A stretch of DNA of 64,000 nt from Rossellomorea vietnamensis (GCF_025398035.1 NZ_CP104558.1:1178001-1242000); one strand, 5' to 3'; shown: positions 9,358 to 18,392, counted from the first letter of the stretch. Notes: generated by a model not told the origin, from the letters alone. Translations and numbers: made by a program.

Positions 9358-9948
9358 TTCTGATAGTTTTGTAGATGCCCACATTTCCTTTGGATTCACC
9401 TCATAAATGCCGTTTTCCCGATACATGAACTGATGGATGATGAACTCTCTCCTCAAGGTGGCGAAATCTTCATGGAATTGCAGGATGTACTCATTCAGCT
9501 CTTTTTCCTTATACTTTTCCCCCACCTTCAGACCTTCCACGAGGTGTTCAAGAATGAATAGTTTTTTCTTTTGTTGGGCGGGAATACTTTTGATGCGTCC
9601 ATTTTTCTCCAGAAAATTGTTCTTCACCTTCTGTTTTTCTTTCACTAACTTCTCTGACATTGTCCTGTCCCCTTTCTCTTCTTGAGCAAACCTGTGCAGA
9701 ACGTCCCCGTGATGACTTAGTACTTTTTTATTCAAATGGTAGTAAACCGTGTTTTTCTCTTTCCGCGAATAAACAAGATTGCACTCTTTCAGTTTCGTCA
9801 AATGATGGGAGATCGTTGGCGCAGTAAGTCCGAGCTTTCCGGCTATGGCCCCTACGTGCAAACTCTCTTCTGCCAATAAGTAAACGATCTTGATGCGGGT
9901 CGCGTCCCCCATCGTTTTATGAAACGCGATTTGTTTGCTTAATTGCAC
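9355..9948 (-). CDS. ArsR-family regulator with C-terminal DUF2087 domain
   Basis: A 197-residue protein. Residues ~8-75 form an ArsR/SmtB-type winged helix (MGDATRIKIVYLLAEESLHV, then GLTAPTISHHLTKLKE). The C-terminal ~80 residues (KNGRIKSIPAQQKKKLFILE to REFIIHQFMYREN) match the DUF2087 pattern, a domain of unknown role often fused to or found with ArsR-like heads. No cysteine-based metal site is evident, so this is probably not an arsenic or cadmium sensor. The start is GTG at 9946-9948, with GGAGG 7 bases away. Directly upstream of the RBS is a 42-bp palindrome, a likely self-operator. No target operon is adjacent, as ogt upstream has its own transcript. Confidence 0.82.
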   Translation of the reverse strand: MQLSKQIAFHKTMGDATRIKIVYLLAEESLHVGAIAGKLGLTAPTISHHLTKLKECNLVYSRKEKNTVYYHLNKKVLSHHGDVLHRFAQEEKGDRTMSEKLVKEKQKVKNNFLEKNGRIKSIPAQQKKKLFILEHLVEGLKVGEKYKEKELNEYILQFHEDFATLRREFIIHQFMYRENGIYEVNPKEMWASTKLSE

Positions 9949-9962
9949 CCTTCCACCTCCTA

Positions 9963-10004
9963 TCTATTTAGATTATCATCTAATTAGATAATAATCTAAA
10001 TAGA
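9963..10004. promoter_or_regulatory. 42-bp near-perfect palindrome, probable operator of the ArsR/DUF2087 regulator
   Basis: Outer arms TCTATTTAGATTAT (9963-9976) and ATAATCTAAATAGA (9991-10004) are perfect. They enclose the perfect palindrome ATCTAATTAGAT (9978-9989), all sharing one axis with a single mismatched pair. The repeat unit AGATTA/TAATCT occurs several times. It ends two bases before the AGGAGG of the ArsR gene. Confidence 0.7.
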
Positions 10005-10057
10005 GAAAATGAGCAACTGTTATTTTCAGAATTTTCCCCCTGCATGATCGTTTCGTG

Positions 10058-10102
10058 AACCCAAAATAAAAAACAGGCATTCTCCACATGGAAAATGCCT
10101 GT
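10058..10102 (-). terminator. Terminator after ogt
   Basis: The hairpin CAGGCATT.../...AATGCCTG (10074-10102) is followed on the minus strand by TTTTTTATTTT. It lies 6 bases after the ogt stop. Confidence 0.9.
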
Positions 10103-10107
10103 TCCTA

Positions 10108-10563
10108 TTATCTTTCTAATAAGAGTAACGTTTCTTTCTTGTCTATTTGCTTACCTGCATAACCGGTGAGTGTCTTATTTTTCCCAATGACACGGTGGCA
10201 AGGGATGATGACGGGAAAACGGTTCGCTTTATTTGCCTGCCCCACAGCCCGGACCGCTTTCGGTCTTTGAATGGCTTGTGCTACATCCTGATATGACCAG
10301 GTTTCACCATAGGGTATTTCCTTGAGAATATTCCATACTTCCTTTTGAAACACGGTTCCTTCTATTTTCAATGGAAGATCAAATGTTCTTCTATCACCCC
10401 TGAAAAACTCCAGTATCTGTTCCTTTGCTCTATTCAAAATGGGATGATCCGTTTCGATGCACTCTTCTTCTTCAACAAACTGTACAGAAAGCAATTGAGT
10501 GGGATCGGCCGTAAGCTTCAAATTCCCAATGGGGCTGTCGATTACAATCGTATGAATGTTCAT
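10108..10563 (-). CDS. ogt: Methylated-DNA-[protein]-cysteine S-methyltransferase
   Basis: A 151-residue suicide repair protein that moves the methyl group from O6-methylguanine to its own cysteine. The active-site motif is IPCHRVIG with C122, and the preceding helix-turn-helix contains RAVGQANKANRFP with the expected Arg finger and Asn. The ATG follows AAAGGAG. It lies 14 bases downstream of the KinE-like kinase gene on the same strand, so the two are probably cotranscribed. The kinE-ogt pairing is also known in B. subtilis. Confidence 0.94.
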   Translation of the reverse strand: MNIHTIVIDSPIGNLKLTADPTQLLSVQFVEEEECIETDHPILNRAKEQILEFFRGDRRTFDLPLKIEGTVFQKEVWNILKEIPYGETWSYQDVAQAIQRPKAVRAVGQANKANRFPVIIPCHRVIGKNKTLTGYAGKQIDKKETLLLLER

Positions 10564-10577
10564 ATTACAGGACTCCT

Positions 10578-12731
10578 TTATGATTTAGGCAGATAGATAT
10601 GGAAAACGGTCCCTTCTCCAACGATGCTTTCAACTTGGACGCTGCCTTTATGTTCTTTAATAATCTTAAAGCTTACCATAAGTCCAAGTCCAGTCCCTCT
10701 TTCTTTTGTTGTATAAAAAGGTTCGCCGAGCTTCTTGATTTTATCCTTTGAGATTCCGCCTCCCTGGTCTTTAATCTCGATATGGATCAACCCGTCCTCA
10801 GTCTCCCCGATGCTGATGGAAATCACCCCTCCATCCGACATGACTTCAATCGCATTCTTAATGACATTGATGAAAACCTGTTTTAACTGGTTGGGTTCAG
10901 CTACTATGGTCGGAAGGTCTTCCTGATACCTTTCCTCATACTGAACATTATGCATGACGGCCTGTGCACTCAGTAATTCCACCGTATCCTTCATGATCCT
11001 GATTAAATTCGTTTCCTGGTATTGGATCGCCTGAGGTTTGGCCAACACGAGAAACTCCGTGATGATTGACTCAATACGCTGGAATTCAGAAGTGATCACA
11101 TTAAAATACATTTCATGATCTTTGCCGACGCTGTTCTCAAGCAGTTGGATGAATCCTTTAAGTGCAGTCATCGGGTTTCTGATCTCATGGGCAATCCCTG
11201 CGGCAAGCTCCCCTACCACACTTAATGTGTCAGATTTCCTCAGTTGTTCCTGCATTTCGATTTGATCGGTGATGTCACGGATGATGGTCAAGTTCAGGTT
11301 AGAGAGCAAATTGTATTTTGACGATAATTCAACATATTGAAGCCTGTCCCTGGAGGATGTCAGCGTTTGTAAAAACGTTGCCTGACCTTCCTCCTTCAAT
11401 TGATGCAGATAATCCTCATAGGCTTCTTCACCCGGCTCAATATTCAATATTTCGCGTACATCTTTACCTATGAGCTGATCTTTATCCAACTTAATGATGT
11501 TACTCACTTCAGGATTCGCATCTACGACGACATAATTGTGATTGGTCAGAAGCAGCCCGTCCAATGAACCTTCGAATATCTTCCGAAACCTTTCCTCACT
11601 CTCCCGCAGTTCCTTCTCCATTTGATATCGTTCACTGACATTACGGAATATGGTCATATTATAACCATCAACGGAATGAAGCTTGGACGTGAATTCCAGA
11701 TGTTTGAGCTGATTGTTCGGCATGAGGAACAACACCTCATCCCTTACAGCCCCGCTTCTATATAACTGTTCCATGACCAAATCAAACTTCTGGCTTTCCA
11801 AGGGATAAACGAAGTCCCTGATTTTTTTGGAAAGGAGCTCGGAAAGTGTGCACTCGAATATCTTCAATGCTGAAGAGTTCGCTTTAAGGACCCTTCCGTC
11901 TTGATCCCATAGGACAATGGCGTCAATCGCTTCTTCAAACAACCCTTTGAACAATTCCTCATTACGCTTCAGCTGGATCTCCATCTGCCTTTTTTCCGTT
12001 ACATCTCTGAGAATGGCCATGTGAAGTTTATGATGAACGTATGGACTTGTCGTAAATTCCACGATTGAAATACTTTGTGATTTCTTGATCGGAATTTCAC
12101 CACGGGCTTTCTTATTTTGAGAAATCAATTCTTTGATTTTATCAACCTTATAATGGGCATTTTCGGGAATGAAGGAACTGATATTCCTTTTGGTGATCTC
12201 ATCCTTATCGAGACCCACTTGCAAACTGAATGCATGATTCACATCATTGATATTCCCATCAATATCGAATAGCACGATCCCCTCTGAAGCATTCTGGAAG
12301 ATGTTCGAGAGTAAGTGTACATTTAAATGGTCTTTGCGCTCTTTCTCCTTCAGTTCCGTTACATCCTTAAAGTATAAATAAGCATTAGGTGAAATGGTCG
12401 ATTTTTTCAGCAAAAGTTCGACGTGGATGATTTTCTTCTCATTTACATTCATCAGGGTTTCGTCTTCCAAGGTTTTTCCCGTTTCCATTACTTCTTTATA
12501 GTGGGCCACTATGGGCGCGGGCACGGAAGAGAAAAATGAGCTGAAGAGCTTCCCTACAATATTCTCATCATTTGACTCCAGGGTTTCATATGCTTCGGGG
12601 TTGGCATAAACGATTTTCAACTCTTTATTGATCACAAGCATCGGCATGGGTGAAGCTGAGCAAATTTCCCTATCGACGGGATGACATAAATCCCTATTTT
12701 GCTCTTCCTTCACATTACTACTATTAGTCAT
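10578..12731 (-). CDS. kinE: Multi-PAS sensor histidine kinase, KinE-like
   Basis: A 717-residue soluble kinase without membrane segments. Four PAS domains cover roughly residues 20-130, 140-250, 257-370 and 378-490. Then follow a HisKA domain with phospho-acceptor H515 (AGIAHEIRNPMTALKG) and an HATPase domain with the N box (NVIKNAIE, ~622-629), G1 (DQGGGI) and G2 (GTGLGL). The H-box matches sporulation kinases feeding Spo0F. In B. subtilis kinE occupies the same position beside ogt and mtn genes, which supports the symbol. The PAS sensory ligand is unknown. No response regulator is adjacent, as expected for an orphan phosphorelay kinase. GATGAGGAA precedes the ATG. Confidence 0.85.
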   Translation of the reverse strand: MTNSSNVKEEQNRDLCHPVDREICSASPMPMLVINKELKIVYANPEAYETLESNDENIVGKLFSSFFSSVPAPIVAHYKEVMETGKTLEDETLMNVNEKKIIHVELLLKKSTISPNAYLYFKDVTELKEKERKDHLNVHLLSNIFQNASEGIVLFDIDGNINDVNHAFSLQVGLDKDEITKRNISSFIPENAHYKVDKIKELISQNKKARGEIPIKKSQSISIVEFTTSPYVHHKLHMAILRDVTEKRQMEIQLKRNEELFKGLFEEAIDAIVLWDQDGRVLKANSSALKIFECTLSELLSKKIRDFVYPLESQKFDLVMEQLYRSGAVRDEVLFLMPNNQLKHLEFTSKLHSVDGYNMTIFRNVSERYQMEKELRESEERFRKIFEGSLDGLLLTNHNYVVVDANPEVSNIIKLDKDQLIGKDVREILNIEPGEEAYEDYLHQLKEEGQATFLQTLTSSRDRLQYVELSSKYNLLSNLNLTIIRDITDQIEMQEQLRKSDTLSVVGELAAGIAHEIRNPMTALKGFIQLLENSVGKDHEMYFNVITSEFQRIESIITEFLVLAKPQAIQYQETNLIRIMKDTVELLSAQAVMHNVQYEERYQEDLPTIVAEPNQLKQVFINVIKNAIEVMSDGGVISISIGETEDGLIHIEIKDQGGGISKDKIKKLGEPFYTTKERGTGLGLMVSFKIIKEHKGSVQVESIVGEGTVFHIYLPKS

Positions 12732-12900
12732 TTCCTCATCCCCCTACTATATTAAAAGACGACCATTGGCTTAAATATTACAGAATCCGCATAGCTCCCC
12801 GTACTTCTGGTGATAATTAACAATGAAAATCATGTTTTGCTCATTGTATCCTAGGGTAAGAATGAATTAGGATTAAACTTTTCTAAAAGATGGTGAAGAT

Positions 12901-13926
12901 ATGAAACAGCGCGACTATTACTTCGACAATGCCAAATTCATTTTGATCTTTTTAGTGGTATTTGGACATGTCATCAGATCCTATATTGAAAGCGATCCCT
13001 TTATCCTTTCATTGTATAAAACGATATACACCTTCCACATGCCGGCCTTCATCCTTGTGGCAGGGTTCTTCGCGAAAGGATTCTATAAAAAGGGATATAT
13101 CCAGAAACTTGCTAAAAAGTTGATACTTCCCTACATTGTGTTTCAACTGATCTATACGGTGTACTATCATTTTCTTTATCAAAAATCAACATTCGAGGTG
13201 GATCCACTTAATCCTCACTGGTCACTGTGGTTCCTTATCAGCCTTTTCTGCTGGAACGCTCTCCTATATGCATTCATCAAATGGTTCAAATTCAAACCTG
13301 GAATGGGCTTGACAGTGGCTTTTTCACTTGGACTGCTTGTAGGATTCGCCGATGTTATTTCAAATTATTTAAGCTTGTCCCGAACGTTTGTGTTTTTTCC
13401 TATATTCCTGATGGGGTACTACATGGAGAAGGAGCACTTCGAATATTTTAAAACGAGTAAAGCCCGTTTAGTGGCAGGTTCATTATTTGTAATCGTATTT
13501 TTAGGGATGTATTTTATACCTGAATTCTCAGATAAATGGCTCCTTGGTTCCAAACCATATGGAGATTTTGAATGGAACAACGTCATCAGCATGGGTGTCA
13601 GGGCGGCTGTTTACTTATTAAACGTCGTGATGATCTTCAGCTTTTTCACATTTGTTCCTACAAAAAGACAGTTTTTCACCAAGTGGGGGAAAAACACTCT
13701 CTATGTCTACTTACTCCACGGTTTTCTCATTCGGTTATTCCGTGAAAGCCATCTTAAGGACACAATTGACCCTAACACCAGTCTGTTACTGTTACTCGGG
13801 GTATCCTTTGTACTGACGATGATATTTTCAACTAAATTCTTTACCAGCATCACACAACCTATCATCGAGTTTAGATCAACCAGGCTGCAGAAACTGCTTT
13901 CCAAAAGGGAAATGAAAACAAGATAA
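12901..13926 (+). CDS. ykrP: Membrane acyltransferase family 3 protein (YkrP-like)
   Basis: A 341-residue polytopic protein with about ten hydrophobic segments. It starts with the acyltransferase-3 signature YYFDNAKFILIFLVVFGHVI (the conserved His lies in the first segment), followed by FHMPAFILVAGFFAKGF. Family members transfer acetyl or other acyl groups to extracellular sugars or cell-wall polymers. The substrate cannot be told. It is divergent from the kinase and terminated by a strong hairpin. Its place beside kinE and ktrD matches B. subtilis ykrP; the symbol rests on that synteny. Confidence 0.8.
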   Translation: MKQRDYYFDNAKFILIFLVVFGHVIRSYIESDPFILSLYKTIYTFHMPAFILVAGFFAKGFYKKGYIQKLAKKLILPYIVFQLIYTVYYHFLYQKSTFEVDPLNPHWSLWFLISLFCWNALLYAFIKWFKFKPGMGLTVAFSLGLLVGFADVISNYLSLSRTFVFFPIFLMGYYMEKEHFEYFKTSKARLVAGSLFVIVFLGMYFIPEFSDKWLLGSKPYGDFEWNNVISMGVRAAVYLLNVVMIFSFFTFVPTKRQFFTKWGKNTLYVYLLHGFLIRLFRESHLKDTIDPNTSLLLLLGVSFVLTMIFSTKFFTSITQPIIEFRSTRLQKLLSKREMKTR

Positions 13927-13936
13927 ACCTCACTAG

Positions 13937-13976
13937 AAAGGGCTGACCCCATTGTATTCACGGGTCAGTCCCTTTT
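13937..13976 (+). terminator. Terminator after the acyltransferase gene
   Basis: A hairpin AAAGGGCTGACCC/GGGTCAGTCCCTTT is followed by TTT, starting 10 bases after the stop. Confidence 0.88.
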
Positions 13977-14127
13977 TCATGATTAACTATTCGCTTTTGA
14001 TCGAGAATCACCTGGTTCATCATTCAACACAATTTTCAAAAAACGTATATTACCTTATATTATTCGCACCTTTTCCTAAAATTCCTTCTAATAGTTACAA
14101 TAAATTTAAATTCATTTAAGACAAACA

Positions 14128-14156
14128 TTGAGCTTTATCGCAAGCTTAGATAAAAT
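14128..14156 (+). promoter_or_regulatory. Probable SigA promoter of the radical SAM gene
   Basis: TTGAGC (14128-14133), 17 bases, TAAAAT (14151-14156). It implies a leader of about 105 bases that contains GTTGT/ACAAC and AGTCATATGACT dyads but no riboswitch I recognise. The rest of 13977-14269 holds nothing else evident. Confidence 0.6.
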
Positions 14157-14269
14157 GATAGTCAGGTTGGTTTATTACGTTGTACGAACAACTTGCAACA
14201 GATAATCATTTGGTTACTGAAAGTCATATGACTGAGAGTCAAACGGACTTAGAATAAAGGAGAATATGA

Positions 14270-15997
14270 ATGAAGAAAGTCGTCTTAAGTACGTTAAATG
14301 CAAAATACATTCACACGAATTTAGCTATTCGCTGTCTAAAGGCCTATGCCGAACCCCAACACGAAATTGAGCTCTCCGAGTACACGATTAAGGATCCCAC
14401 CCTTAATATCGTTACCGACTTATTCTCTAAAAAGCCGGACATCATCGGATTCAGCTGCTACATCTGGAATATTGAAGAAACGATCAAAGTCATTCAGATC
14501 CTTCGAAAAATCATGCCTGATGTAACGATCATCCTCGGAGGTCCCGAAGTGACATATGACGTCCCATATTGGCTTGAGCGCCTTGAAGACGTGGATTTCA
14601 TTGTGATAGGCGAAGGAGAAGAATCCTTCAAACAATTATTGGATCAGCTTGATGGTGATAAAGATTGGTCGAAGGTACATGGAGTGGCTTATTTAGATGA
14701 CGGAAAGCCTGTAATCAAACCGCAACAAAATAAAATTGATTTAAGAGAAGTCCCTTCACCATTCCGTTTTAAGGAAGATCTGCAAGAGCTCGGCAAAAGG
14801 GTGACCTATATCGAGACAAGCAGAGGATGCCCTTTCCGCTGTCAATTCTGTCTTTCTTCTATAGAAGTGGGGGTGCGCTACTTTGACCGTGAAAAGGTAA
14901 AAGAAGATATCCGCTTCCTGATGAAACATGGGGCGAAGACCATTAAGTTTGTGGATCGGACCTTTAATATCAGCCGAAGCTACGCAATGGAAATGTTCCA
15001 ATTCCTTATCGACGAGCACTTGCCGGGTACCGTCTTTCAATTTGAAATCACGGCAGACATCATGCGTCCCGAAGTGATTGAATTCCTCAATGAACATGCA
15101 CCACGGGGCCTATTCCGATTTGAGATCGGCATTCAATCAACCAACGATGAAACAAATGATCTGGTCATGAGAAAACAAAACTATAAAAAGCTCACGAGAA
15201 CCGTCACCATGGTGAAAGAGGGTAAAAAAATCGATCAGCATCTGGATTTGATCGCTGGTCTTCCTGAAGAGGATTACCAATCATTCCGTAAGACATTCAA
15301 TGATGTGTTTGAAATGAGACCTGAAGAGCTGCAATTAGGATTTCTTAAGATGCTGCGCGGGACGGGCCTTAGAATTCGCGCAAATGATCATCAGTATACG
15401 TATATGGATCATTCCCCTTATGAAATCTTGGGAAATAACGTATTGTCATTCGACGATATCGTCCGGATCAAGCAGGTGGAAGACGTGTTGGAGAAATATT
15501 GGAACGATCACCGCATGGATCGAACGATTGAGTATCTGGTCACTGAATGCTTTGACACTCCATTTGATTTCTTCCAGCAGTTTGGTTCCTATTGGGAAAA
15601 TCGCGGATGGTCCAGGATCGGCCATCAGTTGGAAGATCTGTTCAAACGACTGCATGAGTTTTTATCCAATGAAACAAGCTTTCACATCTCAGTCATTGAA
15701 GGTCTCATGAAGCTCGATTATTTAGACAATCAAAAATACAAACCAAGAAAACCATGGTGGACCCATGAGCTGACGAAGGAAGAGAGATCTGCCATTTATC
15801 AAAGTCTTTTAGCACAGCCAACCATTGCAGGCGATGCATTTGCCAGTCTTAAATTAAATGAAAAAGAGTTGTATAAGCATACACTCCTTGAAACGATCCG
15901 TTCAAAAGAAGGTCAGGATCAGTACGTTCTTGCCTACTTTGAACCTTCAACCGGCCAATCAACCGTATTCGAGTTTGACCGTCAACTTGTTCAATGA
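14270..15997 (+). CDS. B12-binding-domain radical SAM protein with DUF4080 tail
   Basis: A 575-residue protein. An N-terminal Rossmann-like B12-binding region (about 1-140; CYIWNIEETIKVIQIL and ILGGPEVTYDVP) leads to a radical SAM core with the cluster motif SRGCPFRCQFC (CxxxCxxC) near residue 190. A C-terminal ~180-residue region is of the DUF4080 type. Such proteins perform difficult methylations or rearrangements; the substrate of this group is unknown. AAAGGAG precedes the ATG. It stands alone between two terminators. Together with the B12 riboswitch near 51 kb it suggests the organism uses cobalamin. Confidence 0.88.
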   Translation: MKKVVLSTLNAKYIHTNLAIRCLKAYAEPQHEIELSEYTIKDPTLNIVTDLFSKKPDIIGFSCYIWNIEETIKVIQILRKIMPDVTIILGGPEVTYDVPYWLERLEDVDFIVIGEGEESFKQLLDQLDGDKDWSKVHGVAYLDDGKPVIKPQQNKIDLREVPSPFRFKEDLQELGKRVTYIETSRGCPFRCQFCLSSIEVGVRYFDREKVKEDIRFLMKHGAKTIKFVDRTFNISRSYAMEMFQFLIDEHLPGTVFQFEITADIMRPEVIEFLNEHAPRGLFRFEIGIQSTNDETNDLVMRKQNYKKLTRTVTMVKEGKKIDQHLDLIAGLPEEDYQSFRKTFNDVFEMRPEELQLGFLKMLRGTGLRIRANDHQYTYMDHSPYEILGNNVLSFDDIVRIKQVEDVLEKYWNDHRMDRTIEYLVTECFDTPFDFFQQFGSYWENRGWSRIGHQLEDLFKRLHEFLSNETSFHISVIEGLMKLDYLDNQKYKPRKPWWTHELTKEERSAIYQSLLAQPTIAGDAFASLKLNEKELYKHTLLETIRSKEGQDQYVLAYFEPSTGQSTVFEFDRQLVQ

Positions 15998-16005
15998 TAA
16001 AGAAG

Positions 16006-16038
16006 AAAAAATGTTAAGCGAATCGCTTAACATTTTTT
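16006..16038. terminator. Bidirectional terminator
   Basis: A 15-bp perfect stem (AAAAAATGTTAAGCG and its complement) with a 3-base loop, flanked by T runs on both strands. It serves the radical SAM gene on the plus strand and the tiny minus-strand gene whose stop codon lies in the stem. Confidence 0.92.
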
Positions 16039-16152
16039 CTTCTTTTCTTCTGTTTTTGGTTGTTTTTGTGTTACTTCCATTATTTTAGCTGCATTGACAT
16101 CTCCAAATTCCTGACCGAATTCTTCACGGAAAGACTGTTTTTTGTCTTTCAT
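16027..16152 (-). CDS. Small gamma-SASP-like hypothetical protein (41 aa)
   Basis: A 41-residue reading frame on the minus strand that begins MKDKKQSFREEFGQEFGDVN and ends in a lysine-rich KTEEKKKKC. Its ATG overlaps the stop of the upstream tiny gene (TGATG), and GGGAGAGG lies just upstream, indicating coupled translation. The EFGxEF...NAAK...Q arrangement resembles the repeat unit of gamma-type small acid-soluble spore proteins (EFGTEFASETNAQQ), but only one unit is present. The stop lies inside the terminator stem. I know no exact homologue. Confidence 0.6.
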   Translation of the reverse strand: MKDKKQSFREEFGQEFGDVNAAKIMEVTQKQPKTEEKKKKC

Positions 16153-16310
16153 CAGCCTCTCCCTTTTTTGCCTTTTGCTGAATTTCTATTCTTCCCTTTT
16201 GCCGCATCCTCACCTTGTGAGAACTCAGCAGAAAATTCAGTCTCCTGCTTATTCTTAAGTGGTGTTTGATTATTTTTCTCAGCAGCATCATACTGTGCTT
16301 TTCGTTTCAT
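16152..16310 (-). CDS. Small spore-type hypothetical protein (52 aa)
   Basis: A 52-residue, very hydrophilic reading frame: MKRKAQYDAAEKNNQTPLKN, then a core TEFSAEFSQGEDAAK, then a Lys/Gly/Asn tail ending KGKKGRG. AAAGGAG lies 11 bases before the ATG. The TEFxxEF core again recalls gamma-type SASPs or other small basic spore proteins. It forms a two-gene unit with the following 41-codon gene. The plus-strand frames across this stretch have no RBS and look like shadows. Confidence 0.6.
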   Translation of the reverse strand: MKRKAQYDAAEKNNQTPLKNKQETEFSAEFSQGEDAAKGKNRNSAKGKKGRG

Positions 16311-16444
16311 TTATATCTCATCTCCTTTGACCTTATTTTCCCCTCCTCCCCCTTTTCCATTCTTCTAAAAATAGGTATACACTCAACTGAATAATTCAAC
16401 ATTTACTCCGGAAACTAAGGAAAAATGGCGAATGAGGATAGGAC

Positions 16445-16969
16445 ATGATACTAATTTTTTTGCTGGCATATGCTTTTTTAGGGTGGAAGTTTGGCAATTG
16501 GAAGGATTTTTACAGCTATTATCCCACTTTATTATTTTTCATTATCGGAGATTTACTTTCACAATTTCTGTTATTTGATTACTCCATGTGGGAGTTCCGT
16601 ACTGTCACACCCTTTGGGGACTCTCTTCATTTGAATCACACCATTATTTCATTGAGCAAAATGGCGATTCAATATACAGTCACAATCGCCATTTTCATCG
16701 GGAGACTTCCGTCGGGTTCATGGGGAAGGGTTGGTTGGATCTTGCTATGGACAGGTATCTATGGTTTGACAGAAGGCCTTTCCCATCTCATCGGGATGAT
16801 GACATACCACAATGGATGGCATTTCGGTTGGGATCTTCTTTTTAATCTCATGATGTTCACCGTACTGATCGTACATCACAAAAACCCGGTATTAGGATGG
16901 ATCATCTCCATCCCCATCATCCTATTCCTTATGATCCACTTTCACGTGCCCTATTCCGCCTTAAAATGA
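16445..16969 (+). CDS. CBO0543-like polytopic membrane protein
   Basis: A 174-residue protein, almost wholly hydrophobic, with five or six membrane segments. W/Y-rich junctions (GNWKDFYSYYPTLLF, GDLLSQFLLFDYSMWEF) and a conserved HTIISLSKMAIQY segment fit the CBO0543 family of unknown function, common in endospore formers. GAGGATAGG precedes the ATG at 16445. It is a single gene ended by a bidirectional terminator shared with ktrD. No function can be assigned. Confidence 0.7.
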   Translation: MILIFLLAYAFLGWKFGNWKDFYSYYPTLLFFIIGDLLSQFLLFDYSMWEFRTVTPFGDSLHLNHTIISLSKMAIQYTVTIAIFIGRLPSGSWGRVGWILLWTGIYGLTEGLSHLIGMMTYHNGWHFGWDLLFNLMMFTVLIVHHKNPVLGWIISIPIILFLMIHFHVPYSALK

Positions 16970-16998
16970 TAGAACCCCTTTCATCCTTAAAAGGACAA

Positions 16999-17028
16999 AA
17001 AAACGATGCTGCATGCAGCATCGTTTTT
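16999..17028. terminator. Bidirectional terminator (CBO0543-like / ktrD)
   Basis: A palindromic hairpin AAAAACGATGCTGC with its complement and no spacer; T runs on both strands. It lies between convergent genes. Confidence 0.9.
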
Positions 17029-17039
17029 AAAGAGGTCCA

Positions 17040-18392
17040 TTACCCAATGATGACCCGTTCTTTTGGATAGTGATATTTAGCTGTCTTTTCTTTTCCGCCA
17101 ATCATGAAGAGGAAGGAGAGTATCCCCACCCGACCAATGAACATCAGCACGATGATGACGCATTTTCCGATTGAGGAAAGCTCAGAGGTGATTCCCATGG
17201 ATAATCCCGTCGTTCCGAACGCGGAAGCAACTTCAAAGACAATCTCCATAATGGAATGGTCCTCTGTGAACGTGAGGATGATGACAGATAGGAAACAGAT
17301 AAAAATGGCCATCATCGTCACGACCAGGGATTTAATGACATCCTGATGGTGAATTTCCCTTTTGAATACCTTAATGGTTTGATTTCCCTTTGCGAAATGG
17401 AACAAAAATAAAATATTCAGGGCGAATGTCGTGGTCCTGATCCCTCCACCAACCGAACTTGGAGAAGCCCCGATGAACATAAGGGCACTCATGACCAATA
17501 AGGTGGGAATAGAAAACTCGGCCACATTCATGGTGGCAAGTCCGCCGTTCCTTGTTGTAGCCGACTGGAAAAACGAATAGAAAAATGCCTCATGCCACTC
17601 CATACCATCAAAAAAGCGGTTATATTCAAAGAGAAAGATGACCAATGTCCCGAATATCATTAATCCAAAGAACGTAACGGTCGTAATCTTTGAATATAAA
17701 GAAAAGTGGTGTTTGTTTCTCTTCTTGCTCATTAGATAATCCTTCGTCTCAATCAGTACGGGAAATCCAATGGCTCCGAGTGTCAATAAAATGATGGTGA
17801 TGAACTGGACAAAGTAGTCATTTGCATAAGGAATGAGTGACTGACCCGTGATATCGAAGCCCGCATTCGTTGTGGCACTGACAGAGGCAAATAGTCCATG
17901 AATAAAAGCCTGCTGCCACGTGGGATAATAGCCTAAGAAATAGACACCTAAAATAAATGCCCCCACGATTTCAATGAAGATGATCAGTAATAAGATTTGC
18001 TTTAATAAACTTACAAGTCCGGCCAGGCTTGTCTGATTTTGATCCGTCATGATGAGGCGGCGTTCTTTCAAGCCGATCTTCTTCCCTACGATCAACCAGA
18101 AAAATGTACCGAGGGTCATGATCCCAATCCCACCGAATTGAAGAACAAACATTAAGATGAAAATTCCCGTTGTATTGAATGTGTCGACCGTACTTACAAC
18201 GGTAAGTCCCGTAACGCTTACAGCACTTACGGCAGTAAAGATCGCATCCAAAAAGCTCCACTCTGCCCCGGATTTATGCGCAATGGGAAGACTGAGCAGA
18301 ATGGTCGCAATCGTCACCGCCAAAAGGTAATACGTTACGATCACTTGTGCAGGAGTTAATTTATTTAAATTCAATCTAAGCTTATACCACAT
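17040..18392 (-). CDS. ktrD: Ktr-type potassium channel subunit (TrkH/KtrB family)
   Basis: A 450-residue K+ uptake protein with four M1-P-M2 repeats. The pore-loop glycines are in VSVTGLTVV (~60-68), ATTNAGFDI (~174-182), TTRNGGLAT and AFGTTGLSM. The length and synteny (next to sspD, rsgI, sigI) match B. subtilis KtrD, the membrane part of the low-affinity KtrCD system. Its RCK regulatory partner KtrC is not nearby, as in B. subtilis where ktrC is elsewhere. The RBS is modest (AAAGGGA, ~10 bases). It is convergent with the CBO0543-like gene. Confidence 0.93.
   Translation of the reverse strand: MWYKLRLNLNKLTPAQVIVTYYLLAVTIATILLSLPIAHKSGAEWSFLDAIFTAVSAVSVTGLTVVSTVDTFNTTGIFILMFVLQFGGIGIMTLGTFFWLIVGKKIGLKERRLIMTDQNQTSLAGLVSLLKQILLLIIFIEIVGAFILGVYFLGYYPTWQQAFIHGLFASVSATTNAGFDITGQSLIPYANDYFVQFITIILLTLGAIGFPVLIETKDYLMSKKRNKHHFSLYSKITTVTFFGLMIFGTLVIFLFEYNRFFDGMEWHEAFFYSFFQSATTRNGGLATMNVAEFSIPTLLVMSALMFIGASPSSVGGGIRTTTFALNILFLFHFAKGNQTIKVFKREIHHQDVIKSLVVTMMAIFICFLSVIILTFTEDHSIMEIVFEVASAFGTTGLSMGITSELSSIGKCVIIVLMFIGRVGILSFLFMIGGKEKTAKYHYPKERVIIG

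Noticed and set aside
16060..16269. Plus-strand frame of 69 codons, very rich in Phe and Ser
   Set aside because: It is the complement of the two tiny lysine/glutamate-rich minus-strand genes, and has no RBS.
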